Part shown: positions 35,929 to 47,757 of the stretch, piece by piece
Numbering within the stretch: the first letter of the stretch is position 1
How the letters are laid out: every line of letters begins with the position of its first letter
Assembly (NCBI GenBank): GCA_018857735.1
Contig: JABMCL010000736.1
Span: forward strand, 715,001 to 779,000
Source: Alviniconcha marisindica
Lineage: Eukaryota; Mollusca; Gastropoda; Provannidae
Direction of reading: 5' to 3'
DNA length: 64,000 bases
Notes under the pieces: model-generated
What the model saw: only the letters and a program-made list of their open reading frames with translations
What the model was told of the DNA's origin: nothing
The model's database searches: none
Position numbers and translations under genes: made by a program

Positions 35929-37676
35929 TTGTTGATGTTGTTGTTGTTGTTGTTGCTGAGAAGGAGGAAGTTGCTGGGGAACTCCTTGGCCCTCAGGTTT
36001 ACCGCCTACCGGGCCTTTGGAGGTAGAGTCTTTGTTTTCTGGGTTATCACCTGCACTTTTGGCAGGTTCACTGCCTGAAGTACTCGGGTGACCGTCTTCT
36101 GTTCGATTACCGCCTTCTTTGTCTTTCTGAGACTGGCTTTTGCTAGAGTTGGGCGAGGCGTGGGGCGTGTTGACGTTGGGGGACAAGAAAGGCGATGGAC
36201 GGTTGTAGTAATACATCCCGTAGCTGGACGCCGGCATCTCGCAGCCATCTCCGGGAGGAGCACTGCTGCAGCCGTCGTCCTTCTTGGCGGCCGCACCGCC
36301 GTCCTTTTTCGGGCTCTCCTGCTGTTGGGGCGACGAGGAGTCGTTGGCGTCCGAGATGTCCGAGTAGGCCGGGCTCTGGACGTCGTCGTTGATGGGCGTT
36401 TTGCGCTCGCTGGCACTCGCGTGGAGTGGGGAGTTGACCTTGAGCAGGCCGGGGGGCTGCACGGACCTCACCTGGTCCGACGGAGTCTTCGGCACCTGCG
36501 GGCTGGAGATGGGCGACTGGACGGCCCCTGTGGAGGACGCCGTGGAGCGGGGCGAGTCCGCCGGCTTGGACACCTCGATGCTGGGGATGCCGTCCTTGCG
36601 GGCGGCCCCGTCCAAGGGGCGCGACACGGGCGGGGAGGCCACGGACTTGATGACGGCCGGGCGGTCAGCCTTGCCCAGCTCCTCCTTGGACTTGCTGAGC
36701 GGGGAGGCCCCCGCCTGCCCCGGAGCTCCCTCCTTGTCCTTCTTCTTCTTGCTCTTGCGCTTCTCCTTCAGGTCTGCCAGCGCCGGGTTGACGCTGGAGT
36801 ACTCGCCCATGATGGTCGGCTTGGGCTGGATCAGCTTCAGCGCCTGGGAGGCGGGCGGGTGGCCCGAGGAAGGCCCCACGCCCTGGCTGGCCGGCCCGCC
36901 CGAGGAGGCCAGCGACATGGGCGTCGGGGCGGGCACGATGGGCCTAGCCGCCAGCTTGCTCCGGCCCTTGTCACCTTTGCCGTCCTTGCCGTCCAGCGAG
37001 CCCAGGGGGGCCACGGTGATGGGGATGGGGGTGCTGGGGGAGGCCACGGAAGCCGGCGGGACGGCTATGACGGGGGCCTGCACCGTGTTGCTGGACGCCA
37101 TGGTGGGCAGGCCGCCCAGGCACCCCCCGACACCGGACACCTGGTGCACCTGCCCCGGGGTGCCCGCGTTCGTCTTGGACACGGCCAAGCTGACCGACAT
37201 GCTCGGCCCTCCGTCCTTCTTCTTGGAGCTGACGGTGGTGGAGGTGAGCGTGGTGGAGGGCAGGACGCTCGGCGCGTTGACGCTGGCCGGCGCCGCGGGG
37301 CTGCCGCTGGCACAGCTGCCGCAGTCCACGCTCTTGCTGACGGAAGTCGAAGACGACGACGACGACGACGACGACGAAGAAGAAGAAGACGAGCTCTCGC
37401 CCTTCGACTTGTCCACGTTCTGAGCGCTCACCCGACTGGCGAAGGCTTTGAGGGGAATGTTGTCCTCGATGGAGGAGCAGTCCTTCTCCAGCGACTTGTC
37501 TCGCTGCTTCTCCCGCTGCAGCCGCTGCTCCTTGGCCTTGGCGCGCTCGGCCCTGTCCGACATCTGCTGCTCCTTCCGCAGCTCCCGGGCCTCCGGGCTC
37601 CTCTTCAGGTCGCGCGCGTCCGTGTCCATGTCCTCCTCCTCCTCCGCCTTGTCCTCGTCCGCCGCCGCCGCCGCCG

Positions 37677-37707
<31 letters not shown>

Positions 37708-38143
37708 GTGCTGGTGCTGGTGAGCGTGCGTCTGGTGGTAGCGCAGCCCGTTGATGTGCTTGTACTTCTTCTTGCAGTTGGGCTCCGGGCACTCGATGAC
37801 GGCGTTGAGGGTGGGGCTCTCCGTGCCCGACGTGCCCCCCCGGGAGCAGGAGCGGCTCCTCTTGCTGCTGCCGCTCGGCCCGTTGCCCTTGTCGCCCTTG
37901 CCGGACTCCGTGTCCTCCATGTGGCGAGCCTTGCGCTTGACGCCCGAGGAGGAGCTGTCGGGGCGGGCGGGGCTGGCCGGGGCCGGGAAGTTGTTGTTGC
38001 TCCCACGCCGAGTTTTGCGGAGTTTGCGGCCCTCCGCGATGGAGCGGTCATTGGAAGGCGTGCCTGTGGCGGCCCGGCCTCGCTTTCCGCGTCCTTTAGG
38101 AGTCCGGGTCTCAAAGTCACTGACAGGGGAATCACAGTTCGGT
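34335..38143 (-). CDS. ZNF609: ZNF608/609-like gene, large coding exon D with C2H2 finger
   Basis: The acceptor TTTGTTGCAG precedes 38143 and a consensus donor TCG|GTGAGT follows 34335 (3809 nt, phase 2 in, phase 1 out). It starts PNCDSPVSDFE, matching human FCDSPTSDLE, then the basic GRGKRGR. The finger at 37720-37791 (residues 446-469) reads CPEPNCKKKYKHINGL and ends HQTHAH; human has CPHPNCNKKYKHINGL. Later family motifs are KLIQPKPTIMGE (about residue 763), SPAYSDISDA (about 917), a poly-Gln tract (about 1058-1104), a Glu/Gln/Arg-rich, coiled-coil-like segment (about 1160-1320), a Pro/Tyr/Met-rich segment with DPGHPMYRQM and a His-rich region near the end. Strong CpG and third-position GC bias sets it apart from its AT-richer introns. 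If the last intron is retained, translation would end VGE-stop at 34327, giving a slightly different C-terminus. Confidence 0.97.
35817..35955 (-). repeat. CAG/CAA repeat encoding poly-Gln in exon D
   Basis: Two Gln tracts separated by His-Ile-Tyr are encoded by mixed CAG and CAA codons; the longer has more than 25 uninterrupted Gln. A Trp/Tyr-rich ordered segment follows (LEWQQKWLQIYSQIRVLPQQ). Mixed codons would slow repeat expansion, but the length is likely to be polymorphic. Confidence 0.9.
37348..37391 (-). repeat. (TCG/TCT)n repeat encoding poly-Ser in exon D
   Basis: About 15 Ser codons lie between KSKGE and TSVSK, roughly 110 residues after the finger. On the plus strand the same DNA reads (GAC)n/(GAA)n. 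It is a coding trinucleotide tract and probably length-variable. Confidence 0.85.
37720..37791 (-). other. C2H2 zinc finger coding segment
   Basis: The segment encodes the only zinc finger of the protein: Cys-x4-Cys, the conserved KKYKHINGLRYHQTHAH core and two His ligands. The KYKHING core is diagnostic of the ZNF608/609/scribbler family. It is followed at once by a His/Gln repeat and an Ala run. Confidence 0.95.
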
Positions 38144-38497
38144 CTGCAACAAACACATTACCAGGAAGGGTTAAAAAAATCAATTAAAAAAATCTGCAAG
38201 TCACTCACAGTTCGGTCTGGAAAAAAAATGGAAAAAAAAAATGTATGCAAGTCACTGACAGGGCAATCACAGTTCGGTCTGCAACAAACACATTACAAGG
38301 AAGGGTAAACAGGGGGTCTCATAGTCACTGATAGTTTGGTCTGCAACAAACACATTACAAGGAAGGGTGAAAAGGGGATCTGCAAGTCATTGACACAATG
38401 ACAGGTGAATCACAGTCTGGTCTGCAAACACATTATAAAGAAGGATTTTTTTTTTAAACACACACACAAAAAAGGATCTCCATGTCACTGACGCAGG
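38114..38497 (-). repeat. Tandem copies of the intron 3/exon D boundary
   Basis: The true boundary (about 38114-38175) is followed upstream by a truncated copy at 38193-38220, a nearly full copy at 38247-38310, and diverged copies at 38317-38370, 38378-38444 and 38474-38497. The nearly full copy has an intact TGTTTGTTGCAG|ACCGAACTG acceptor plus the first exon codons. Spacing is about 55-70 bp. It is a local duplication of a splice acceptor with its exon edge. Confidence 0.88.
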
Positions 38498-39251
38498 AAC
38501 CTAACACATTTTTACAAGGGAGAGAGAGGAAAAGAACTACGACTTTGTACAAGTCGTCCGTCAAGACAATCAATCGGGGATCTATTTTGTGATTGGGGTA
38601 CAAATTGCAAGTACACTTCCTTGTTTAAAATTGAAAGATAAGTCTCTCCATGGTATAGGCACCCAGTTGTTTGTAGCAGCAGTGACAAAACCAGTCCCTA
38701 AGTACTAACAACCAAAATTCAAGCATGGGAGGCGAGGGGGGGGGGGGGAGACAGACAGATATATTAAATCCTCAGCTGTAACTGTAAGACGAAGGAAGAC
38801 TGTATCAGATAAAGAGAGAGACGGGATGGTGAGGAGGCCGACAGAGACAGGCAGGAAGAAAGCCTGGTTAATACTTCGATACTGATGTAACATGACTGAA
38901 AGATGTATGAGAGAGAATTCGAACACAAGCGACAAAAAGCAAATGTCAGTGCATACCGCTATGAATGAGAGAGAGAGAAAGAGAGGACGGAGGAGAGAGA
39001 GAGACATACTGATTGATCGATTGTTAAACTCGCGACTCGGAGTTTGTACAGAAAGAGAGAGAAAGACAAATTTAGAAGGGGGAAGAAAAGAAAAAAAGGG
39101 GGGAAAAAAAGGGAGAAAGAAACGGAAACTTTGCAACCCAATTCAACATTACGTTATCACTAATACGCAACATCAGTCAGACGAAGATGAAAAAGAGCAA
39201 TAAACAAGCGAACAGAAAATGAAGGGTGGGAGGGAGGGTGGGAAAAAGAAG

Positions 39252-39274
39252 AGAGAGAGAGAGAGAGAGAGAGA

Positions 39275-39327
<53 letters not shown>
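39252..39327. repeat. (GA)n then (CA)n microsatellite
   Basis: About 12 GA units lead into about 25 CA units in intron 3. Confidence 0.97.
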
Positions 39328-40205
39328 CTGAAAGAGCAACAGATAAGCCTACACAACGTTGGGTTGTGGTTTCATCAATCACGCACAGACGGGCTTTTTG
39401 TGTCTATTTCACACCTTCTTCCAACAGCAGCTGCATTCTCCCTCTCTCTCAACGTACGCTCTCGGGTGTGCAGCAGGGGGCCGTATAATAGGGAGGGGGC
39501 AAAAAGGCGGAATCTTTATGGCTGAAATATATACAGCTGCATTTTATTTCTCTTCTTTTTATTCCTCCCCCCGTCCCCTGTGGTTTGCGCTGCACGATAA
39601 AAAGAATGAATCTGTCAACAACACTGGCTGACAGAACATTCAAGAGCTGTCAGACCGCTTAGTGAAGATTCACTGATACATTATGCAGTGCTAGTGTAAT
39701 TTGAACCAGTAACAAAGATATTGGAATTAGTTTAATATAAGACTATTAACAGCAGCTTAACGTAAGAAAATCCCTTCCCATTGCCCCCCCCCCCCCCCCC
39801 GACTACCCGCATGACAAAAAAATGTGTCCGGTCGAATCAGCGAATTTCAACAAGCTCAGTGTGGGAATGTCATCCGTTAAGCTGTTACACTCAAGAAATG
39901 GAAGAAACGCTATCAAACAGAACTGTGCATGACGAAAAAGAAAGTCGGTATTAAATAGTCATAAAAAATGATATCAGTGGAGTCTCATGATTAGAGAGAG
40001 AGCCGAGAGACCAACCCTCTTCTGAGACACATTTCTGAAACCCAACTCTTCAATCCTCTCTCCACGTTAGTGAAGCAAAGAACTCTTGCCTAAAGACGAT
40101 CTCTCTGATCACAGCGCCCACCCCACCCCTTTGTTCGTTTTTGTTTGATGTTTAGGGTGGTCTCGTTTTAATCACTGGTTTCTATTGCACCTTTCGTTTC
40201 CCTCC

Positions 40206-40214
40206 GTGTGTGTG

Positions 40215-40301
<87 letters not shown>
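40206..40301. repeat. (TG)n then (GA)n microsatellite
   Basis: About 18 TG units are followed by about 29 GA units. A G-rich run follows at 40443-40490. Confidence 0.97.
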
Positions 40302-40303
<2 letters not shown>

Positions 40304-40779
40304 GGGGGAGAAAGCGAGAGTGCGTATGTGCTAGACGTGGATGGAAGTGGGGGGAAGGGGAGAAGGGATGAGACAGAGAGATAGTGTGTGTGTGTGTGTG
40401 TGTGTGCCGGGTGAGAAAGAGTGCGTGTGTGGCAGAGGTGGATGGGGGGGTGGGGGGGGGGGGGGGGGGGAGGGGGGGGGGGGGGGGGAGGAAGTGCGCA
40501 CGCGCAGGGTACTCGGAATGTCGGGTGGCAGAGCAGGTAGGAAGGAAGGCCTCAGGCAAGCAAGCCACTGATGGATAGCAGGGAAGTGTGTCCAGGCATG
40601 CCGCGAATGGCTTTCCACTTTTCCCAAATCCATCTTACCAGCGGAGTCTTTACTTACATTACAACCGTCAGCCCTCCCCTCCCAGCTACCCCACCGCCAA
40701 GGGGAATGAAACACATTTTGGAAATCTGAAGTAGCGAGAAGTTTGAAGGAATGAAAAAGGTATGTCTCAGTTGGAAGGC

Positions 40780-40905
40780 AAAAAGCGAAAGGGCTTTTTA
40801 AGCTGGCATTAGGCCAGCTTAGCGCTAGCTGTAATCTCCCGAGGGCGGCTTAGCGGTTTTGTATTGAGCTTTCCTGGGCAAGTCGCTCTGGCTAATGGCT
40901 TTTGT
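40780..40905. promoter_or_regulatory. Candidate intronic cis-regulatory block
   Basis: This is a repeat-free block within intron 3 with a palindromic core (CTGGCATTAGGCCAG at about 40803-40817) and AGCGCT. It stands out between a poly(G) region and C-rich DNA. Function is inferred only from sequence complexity. Confidence 0.25.
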
Positions 40906-42817
40906 ATACACCCCCTCTCCACCCCCCTCCACCCTTCCCTTGGTCCGCCTCCCCCCCTCACCCCACCCCTTCGTTTGCTCTGTGAAAACCACGTATGTCA
41001 AAGCCAACAGGTCTAAGACCAACGCTGAGCAAGAAACAATTAGAAAGTCCGTCTAGATTTGTTAAGAATATAACGAGCCAGCGGATACGTTAGACCTATT
41101 TCTATTCTTTTCCCGCACTGCAGTCATTATTAATGATGTGACCGTGCTGTATTTTCTGGCACACACGTTGCCGGCTCAGTTTGTGATTACGGCAGTTGAC
41201 AAAAACAGAGGGAAGGAAGAACCGACACAGAAAAAAGCCTTTGGCGAGGGGTCGAAAAAATCGAAGAACTAAACAAATGCGTCGTTGCAGCCCTACATTC
41301 TTTGGGCCTTTGAATTTTGACACTTCAAATTCATCTGAAACGAAGTCGACTGCTAGCGTTCTGAAACAAGATTCAAATACACAAAACCTTCAAAAAGACG
41401 CTGATTTTAATTGGACAACTCAAAGCGTGCGTAAAGTTTCGGGGTAAACCTTTGTAACCCAATGAACAGGGTAAACAATAATAAATGAAACCGTCTACTT
41501 ATTCTGTTTCGATTTTATTGGTGCTGGGATGTCTGCAAGTGTTGAAAAATGTGAAGAAGTGTTTCAAATTCACAGACAACAACGGGAACACTTTTCCCGA
41601 GCGCAGGGACACATGTTGGTTAACATTACGTACGGCCAGTTCAACCGGCTTCTGTGTCATGCAACTTGGCAAGTGCATGCAAAAACAGACAGCGATGTTT
41701 TCCCATAGTTAGTACAGTGCAGTATTCTAATGTCTATGGTCTTTCCTTCCAACAATGTTGCTTTTTGCAAAAGACTTTAAACGACTGAGGTAAAAAAAGA
41801 AAAAAAGAAAAAAAGATTATAGTGGGTGGCTGGGAAGGACGACAGACACCTATCTCGATATATATATGGGGGAAAAAATAGTAAACGAGTACATGGGGAA
41901 AAAGGTTTAAAAAAGAGGGGGGAGAGAGAGAGGAAAAAGAGAGAAAAGGGGAGGGGGGAGAGAGAGAGAGAGAGAGAATAGTGTTTTGGGGGGGAAAAAA
42001 GGGCGGGCAGAACCATTTTGGTAAAAAAGAACGGAAAAAATAGTAAATTGAGTAGCATGGCGGCTTTGCAAGTTTAAAAAAAAAACTATAAAAAAAAAAA
42101 AACTCCCCAAATCACCGTCAAATCAAAAAACCAAAGGGGAGGAAAGGGAAGTCCTGGGGGCCAAAAAAACACACACGCACACCCAAATCCTGGCACGGGC
42201 AAAAAGAGGTCTTCAGAAACGGTGGAAGCGGGAGAGAGACGGAAAAAAGGGAAGGGCGAAAGAAAAACCACAATCATACAGCATCCGCCTCATCGCCCAT
42301 CAATCCAGCTGTAGATCTATTAATCACAAATTCCACTCGCGCAACAGATGAGTGTCAAAGCTTCCCCCTCAATCAACCGATGTCGACACAGAGTATTGAT
42401 TTCCCCGACATTCTTCAACGCCCCCCTCCCCTCCCACTCCCCTTCCTTCCCTCGGGGCAATACTCTTTCCTGTCATTTCCATTCCCCTTAATGCTGCCCA
42501 GCTCGCACATTCGGCAATGCACAATAAATTGCGATTCTTCCGTGCTTTTTTTTCTTTTCTGCCCGGTTTAAACCCCCCCCCCCCTTTTGTTTTTTCCCTC
42601 CTTTTTTTTTTGGGTTGTTTGTTTTGGGTTTAAAAACCTCTTTTTGGGTTCTCTTAACGGTGAATATCGCATTTTATTTTGCGCCTCGTCAGCTTGAACT
42701 GTAATTAGTTTGAAAGTATTGTCCACCTCAGGAAATGCATACACACATGTATAAAAAAAAAAGTTGCCCGTAGATTCAAACTTGTGATTACCAATACAAT
42801 ACTGTAAACGCTACCCT

Positions 42818-43020
42818 AATGTTTTTCGGTCACCGCCATAGTCAGTCATGATTTTCGGTCACTCCCATAGTTACAATACTAATGTTTTTCGGTCACCGCC
42901 ATAGTCAGTCATGATTTTCGGTCACTCCCATAGTTACAATACTAATGTTTTTCGGTCACCGCCATAGTCAGTCATGAATTTCGATCACTCCCATAGTTAC
43001 AATACTAATGTTTTTCGGCC
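42818..43020. repeat. 63-bp minisatellite, 3 units plus a partial
   Basis: Units start at 42818, 42881, 42944 and 43007 (AATGTTTTTCGGTCACCGCC). Each unit is itself an imperfect doubling of TTTTCGGTCACYSCCATAG. Confidence 0.95.
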
Positions 43021-43349
43021 ACTACCGCACATAGTTACCGTTTTCGACCACATAGTCGTGTGTGCCAGTGTGCGCTTCAAAAATGTCTAAATTTTGATGA
43101 TTTTTTTTTGGTCTTGTCTCTCTGTTGTCTTGCTTAATGCGACTTCGTCTTGTTCTCTGTAAAATCTATTGTGACGTTCAGATTTTTTATATTACGGCTG
43201 TCCTCAACAAACAACATCACTACAAATGATTTCAAATTATGTCTTCTTTTCACCCCTTCTATTATGCCCGTAACTTTCCTTTTGTGCGCACGTGTGTGCC
43301 TATGCGACAGTGTGTATGCGTGCGCGCGCGCGTGGGAGGAGTTAGTAAA

Positions 43350-43395
43350 TGGATCTTAACGTCCTGTCAACCGCACAGGATCACCTCAGGACAGA
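43350..43395 (+). repeat. Dispersed repeat fragment downstream of a GT/GC tract
   Basis: TGGATCTTAACGTCCTGTCA and CCGCACAGG recur at 48786-48825 and, more diverged, at 50385-50425 and 14733-14765. Two of the copies follow GT-rich simple sequence. Confidence 0.5.
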
Positions 43396-43397
43396 GT

Positions 43398-43482
43398 GCC
43401 AGCAATACAACATTATGTTTTTACGAGTGCCAGCAATACAACATTATGTTTTTACGAGTGCCAGCAATACAACATTATGTCT
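43398..43482. repeat. 31-bp tandem repeat, about 3 units
   Basis: GTGCCAGCAATACAACATTA then TGTTTTTACGA, repeated almost identically. Confidence 0.95.
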
Positions 43483-44357
43483 GACTACGCTAATTAAATA
43501 AAGTTTCAGTGAACAATTACTCCACTACAGTTTCACTAACTGCGCTAATGACGTTTCGGCTTCACACAACAACGCACTAACGTTTCGTTCACCAACGCCA
43601 AACATCGGTTACAAAGCTGGGCGACATCCCCGTGCCCTGAATATATTATATATAATATAATGCCACAGCGCTACACACCGTGCCTACGACGAACAAAAGC
43701 TCAGCGAGAGAGGACACGTTATAAACTGTACACAATCGCTCTTCACCTCCAGCAAAGTAACTAAGAGCGGTGACGGGGGAGTCAACTGAAACCACTCGTC
43801 TCAACTTAACACTGACACTGAGGTTCTGTTTGCCTTGAGTAGCGTAAGCGTTCATTTCCGATTTTCAACACATGATCCTTCTGTTTACTGGGGAGTGGCT
43901 AATGCACAGTTTGTGCAAATATTTGGCTAGAAGATACGTTTTCTTCTTTGTAGGTTTTCTTTCAACAGCACACCCAATGTCAATAATAATAGCTCTGTGG
44001 GGTTCCCCGTTTAGTGTTTATTTCTCAGCAAGTCGACATTTTCAGAAGAAGAAGAAGGAGAAGCAGGATTCGAAAGTCAAACAAAGTGTTTATTTGAAAA
44101 TGATACACCTAGATTACTGTTCTACTGTATCAAAAGTTAGAAATTAACAAACACAAAAAACGTCGGGAACAGAAATCGAAACCAAAAAAACTCGCGAAGG
44201 GAGAGAGAGAGAGAGAGGGGGGGGGTGGGGGGTTTGGGGGGGGGAGGGGGGAAAGAGAGAGAGAGAGAGAGAAACAGGAAGGGGAGAGAGAGACAGAGAG
44301 AGAGACAGAGACAGAGACAGAGACACAGAGAGAGGCGTTATATTCCTAAGGACTGAC

Positions 44358-44445
44358 CTTGGGGGAGCCCACTCATTTTTTGTGGCATCAAGTAGAGCTC
44401 CAACGTATGTCTTGTCTCGCCACGTCACATTCACAACCAGTAGGC
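44358..44445 (-). CDS. ZNF609: ZNF608/609-like gene, coding exon C
   Basis: The acceptor is TATGTTCAG before 44445 and the donor is CCAAG|GTCAGT after 44358. The length is 88 nt, entering phase 1 and leaving phase 2. It encodes [20 protein letters not shown] then TKNEWAPPR. Human ZNF609 reads [20 protein letters not shown] and then WAPPR, so identity is very high. It continues the conserved domain begun in exon B. The Arg codon at the end is split: AG here and A at the start of exon D. Confidence 0.97.
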
Positions 44446-44732
44446 CTGAACATACAAAACACAAGTCTCGTACAGTGCCAAAACACACACGCAACCCCCC
44501 ATCCCCACAGCTGTTGAATACACACGCACAATGTCACACATGATTCCCATGAACCCCCTCCCTACCCCAACAGCAGTTGAATTATATAATATATAATACA
44601 CAGACCACGGTGGTTGGATACAAAAACACACAACTGCAGTGCACGTGAACTTTCAGCAATAGTCATTCGTATTACAGTTACGTAAGTATTAAAGTAGTAT
44701 GACACAATGGAACAAGTGTGTGTGTGTGTGTG

Positions 44733-44776
<44 letters not shown>

Positions 44777-44842
44777 ATGCTTGCGTACGGACAAGTGGCT
44801 ATTAACTGAATGCATTTATTTGTGTGAATTGGCGTGCAACAG

Positions 44843-44873
<31 letters not shown>

Positions 44874-44979
44874 ACGTACATAAAAAAGCAAGGAGGTAAA
44901 AAAAGCAAGAAAAAAAGCACGACGTTACATTTCTAAGAACATAAATAAATAATAACCAAGAAGAAAACCTGCAACTGAC
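44446..44979 (-). other. Intron 2 (between exons B and C)
   Basis: It is a short intron of 534 bp with a GTCAGT donor and TTCAG acceptor. It contains a (TG)n tract (44715-44776), a (CT)n tract (44850-44872) and two copies of a motif containing CCCCAACAGC and TGTTGAAT at 44495-44585. Confidence 0.95.
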
Positions 44980-45142
44980 CACTGTCCGTTTGTTCCTGCC
45001 AGACAATGCCCTGAAGAGTGACGCTGGAGCCGGGTTCGCAGGGTCCCAGAAGTTCGGGTTCGGTGTTGACGCCAACAGAGCAGGTCTCTGTGGATGCGTC
45101 CTGGTGGGACGGAGCATGGGCCGGGGAACAGGCCGTTTCAAG
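44980..45142 (-). CDS. ZNF609: ZNF608/609-like gene, coding exon B
   Basis: The acceptor GTTGCAG precedes 45142 and the donor GTG|GTCAGT follows 44980. The length is 163 nt, entering in phase 0 and leaving in phase 1. It encodes residues 245-298, including [17 protein letters not shown] and [10 protein letters not shown], which match the most conserved domain of human ZNF608/609 (SVGVNT, LGPCEPGTSV, LEGIVWQE) almost residue for residue. A second GT lies nine bases downstream (TTGCAG|GTTTTC). Using it would shift frame and meet a stop in exon C, while the chosen donor gives [12 protein letters not shown], matching the human order exactly. Confidence 0.96.
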
Positions 45143-45196
45143 CTGCAACACACCACACCACAACAATAAACAACCCTGCCTGGGCGCTGCTTCGGG

Positions 45197-45238
<42 letters not shown>

Positions 45239-45915
45239 GTGTGTGTGTGCGCCGCGCGCGTGCGATGGGGGGGTGGGGGTGGGAAGGGGGGGGGGGGGCG
45301 GGCGTGTGTGTGTGTGAGTGTGTGTGCAAATGCCAATCAGGTTTGTTCCAAGTGTCTCCCTCGTCTATGTTACCAAGGCAGACAATTCCCTCTCTCTCCC
45401 CATTGGAGGGAAGTACCAAAGAGCGTGCAGCTATACAATCTTTAGTCTTACTCTTACCCAGGACTTCCCCCCTACACACACTGGAGCTGAGGAGTACAAA
45501 CAGACATCAACATGTAACATAGTAGTTAAGCAAAAATAAAAAGTAAAATAAAACGTTATTTTTTAAAAGAGTGTTGCACCTGTGGCCAACAGCGACACAC
45601 CCCCCCCCCCCCCCCCCCCCACCCACCGCACACAGGAGGAAAGGGAAGGGGTCAAAGTGTCAGTTTAGCTGTGGCCTACCACAACGCAAAGCAAAAGAAG
45701 CTGATTTAACAGGAGGAGCGACAGAAGTCCTCGAGGGAGAAACAGTCCGACACTCGATAAAACTCGGCCGCATAGATACATCTGTGTTGGGAGGGAGGTG
45801 GGTGGGTGGGGGGGGGGGGGGGAGGCGGGGGGGAGGAGGATCAAAAGAGATTCGCTCAACGCCGTCGATTCTTTACTTGTGTGTGGTACACGTATTAGAA
45901 GTATACAACCCCACC

Positions 45916-45916
<1 letters not shown>

Positions 45917-45992
<76 letters not shown>
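45917..45992. repeat. Poly(C) tract, 76 bases with one A
   Basis: C run interrupted once at 45955 and followed by (CAA)n. It lies in intron 1, about 0.8 kb from exon B. Confidence 0.95.
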
Positions 45993-45994
<2 letters not shown>

Positions 45995-46769
45995 AAAAAA
46001 ATAAAAATACAACAACAACAAAACAACAACAACAACAACAAAAAACACCTAACGGTGCTATAAGCCACAACGCTTCTTATCAGCTGTCTTATAGAACGAT
46101 CAATAATCTTAACAAGTCAACAAAGCTTCCCCAATAAAAATAGATAAATCACAAATTCCACAGAAGGAAAAAAAAAACAAGAAAAAAAAAGAAAAAAAAC
46201 GTCCTCTCACGTCTTCTTGGGACATTTGCAACTGTAACACGACCTTTCTTTTCTGTTTTTCGTTTCTTCCTCCGTGCTCTCCACAGCAGGGGTTAGCTGG
46301 AGTCGGTGAGCATGGGGATGCGTGAAAAGTGTGGGGTGGCTTACCAACCTGCCGAGTTCGTTAACACGCACTAAAGCTAAGGAAATGAGCTTGGGAGGGA
46401 GGGAGTTCTTTGTGCACACCACACGACCGATCGGCATGTAGTCACCTGACAATGACATTGCGCAAGTGCCGTTGTAGAATTCTACTCGTGTAGCCTTTGT
46501 GCAACAGGATATCAGTGCCAAGCGATAGCCAAAAGCTGTTAAACTAGTCTAATGATCTAGGCTATCAACTGCTTTTAATTCTTCCTTTTTGCACAGTCAC
46601 AACGCTTGGTGATCACGGTCTTTGTCTCGTCCCGAGGTGACCCCATGCGGTTGACTGGACGTCAAAATCCAAGCAATAACCCATGCCACCTGTCAGTTCT
46701 TTCAAATCTTCCTCTTCTTCAACCCCACTATACTGAGGGGAGAGTGTGTGTGTGGGTGCGTGGAGGGGG

Positions 46770-46772
<3 letters not shown>

Positions 46773-46822
<50 letters not shown>
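46773..46822. repeat. (GA)n microsatellite
   Basis: About 24 GA units in intron 1. Confidence 0.97.
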
Positions 46823-46824
<2 letters not shown>

Positions 46825-47757
46825 GTAAAGTTGTGTTGTGTGATTAAAGAATTTGTAGTACGGGGTTAGGCGCTCTAAGAACCCATTAAAACTATTATTA
46901 TTTATTATTGCTATATCTGTGAACCCTTTCTGACCGCTGCCATATGTATCATACATAACCACAGCCCGGTCGGCTTTTACCGTCCACCATTTTTCACTTC
47001 GACCGACACGAAGGGATCGGCTTTAGATGGGGATACTGAAATGGTACAGAACTATACATTATACATGTCTGCAAGTGAAGACCCGTTGGTTTCCATGGGA
47101 ACCTCTGGATCTCCCTCACCTAGGGAAACAGTGCCGATTACCGATGCAATGTGCGCGGGTCGTCTTTACCGCTCCGCTCCATCGTCGTCACGTGCGCATC
47201 CGTCTTGAAACCACGCGGCCGCCTGTTGCTGGGAAACGCTCTTGATACCCCCATCATCAACGTAAGAAACCAACCAAACACAAAAGAGGCTACCCGCATT
47301 AGCCCTGTGTTCTGGACGAGGGAAGTAAAAACTATATATATATATATACGTGCGGTTTAATGACGTCAACGCTCGTGTATTTATATTGTATAGCCTGGGC
47401 TGTACACTCAGATCTTTGATGACGTTAAGAACGCTTCGGCCATGTGAACTGCGCCCTCCAACGATTTTCCACCGCTTCCTCGCCGTTCCCATAGCAACTG
47501 AAGGGAATTAGGAGGGCGGGGGCGAGGGGGTGGGATGGGGAGGGGGGGTCGTTGCATGGGTACTCCATTACGGGTTGGGGTGAAGGAGGGGATGGGGGGG
47601 GGGGGGGGGGGGGGCGGGGGTGAAATGCTGACGAGATGAGGGCAAAAAGGAAGGAAACGTTATATATTATATATATAATAGGTCCGCAGAAAGACCAGCT
47701 CCTTGCTGTCACACCTGGCCAGCCAACTGCTAGTCGCGCACACAGCACAGTAAAAAA

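Larger units (their letters stand above)
38144..44357 (-). other. Intron 3 (between exons C and D)
   Basis: The boundaries are fixed by matching phases on both sides. Next to the acceptor is a tandem array of the exon D edge (38114-38497). Further in are GA/CA/TG tracts, a 31-bp and a 63-bp minisatellite, and a compact non-repetitive block at 40780-40905. No extra exon was recognised. Confidence 0.9.

Noticed and set aside
36088..38187. Long plus-strand open frame (about 700 codons) opposite exon D
   Set aside because: It is antisense to a strongly supported conserved exon. Its His/Arg/Gly/Leu-rich composition follows from the GC-rich codons of the real frame. The same applies to the open frames at 35071-36078 and 36389-37423.
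44972..44979. Alternative exon B donor TTGCAG|GTTTTC
   Set aside because: It would end exon B in phase 0 and give a stop codon within five codons of exon C; the GTCAGT donor restores the human-like sequence.
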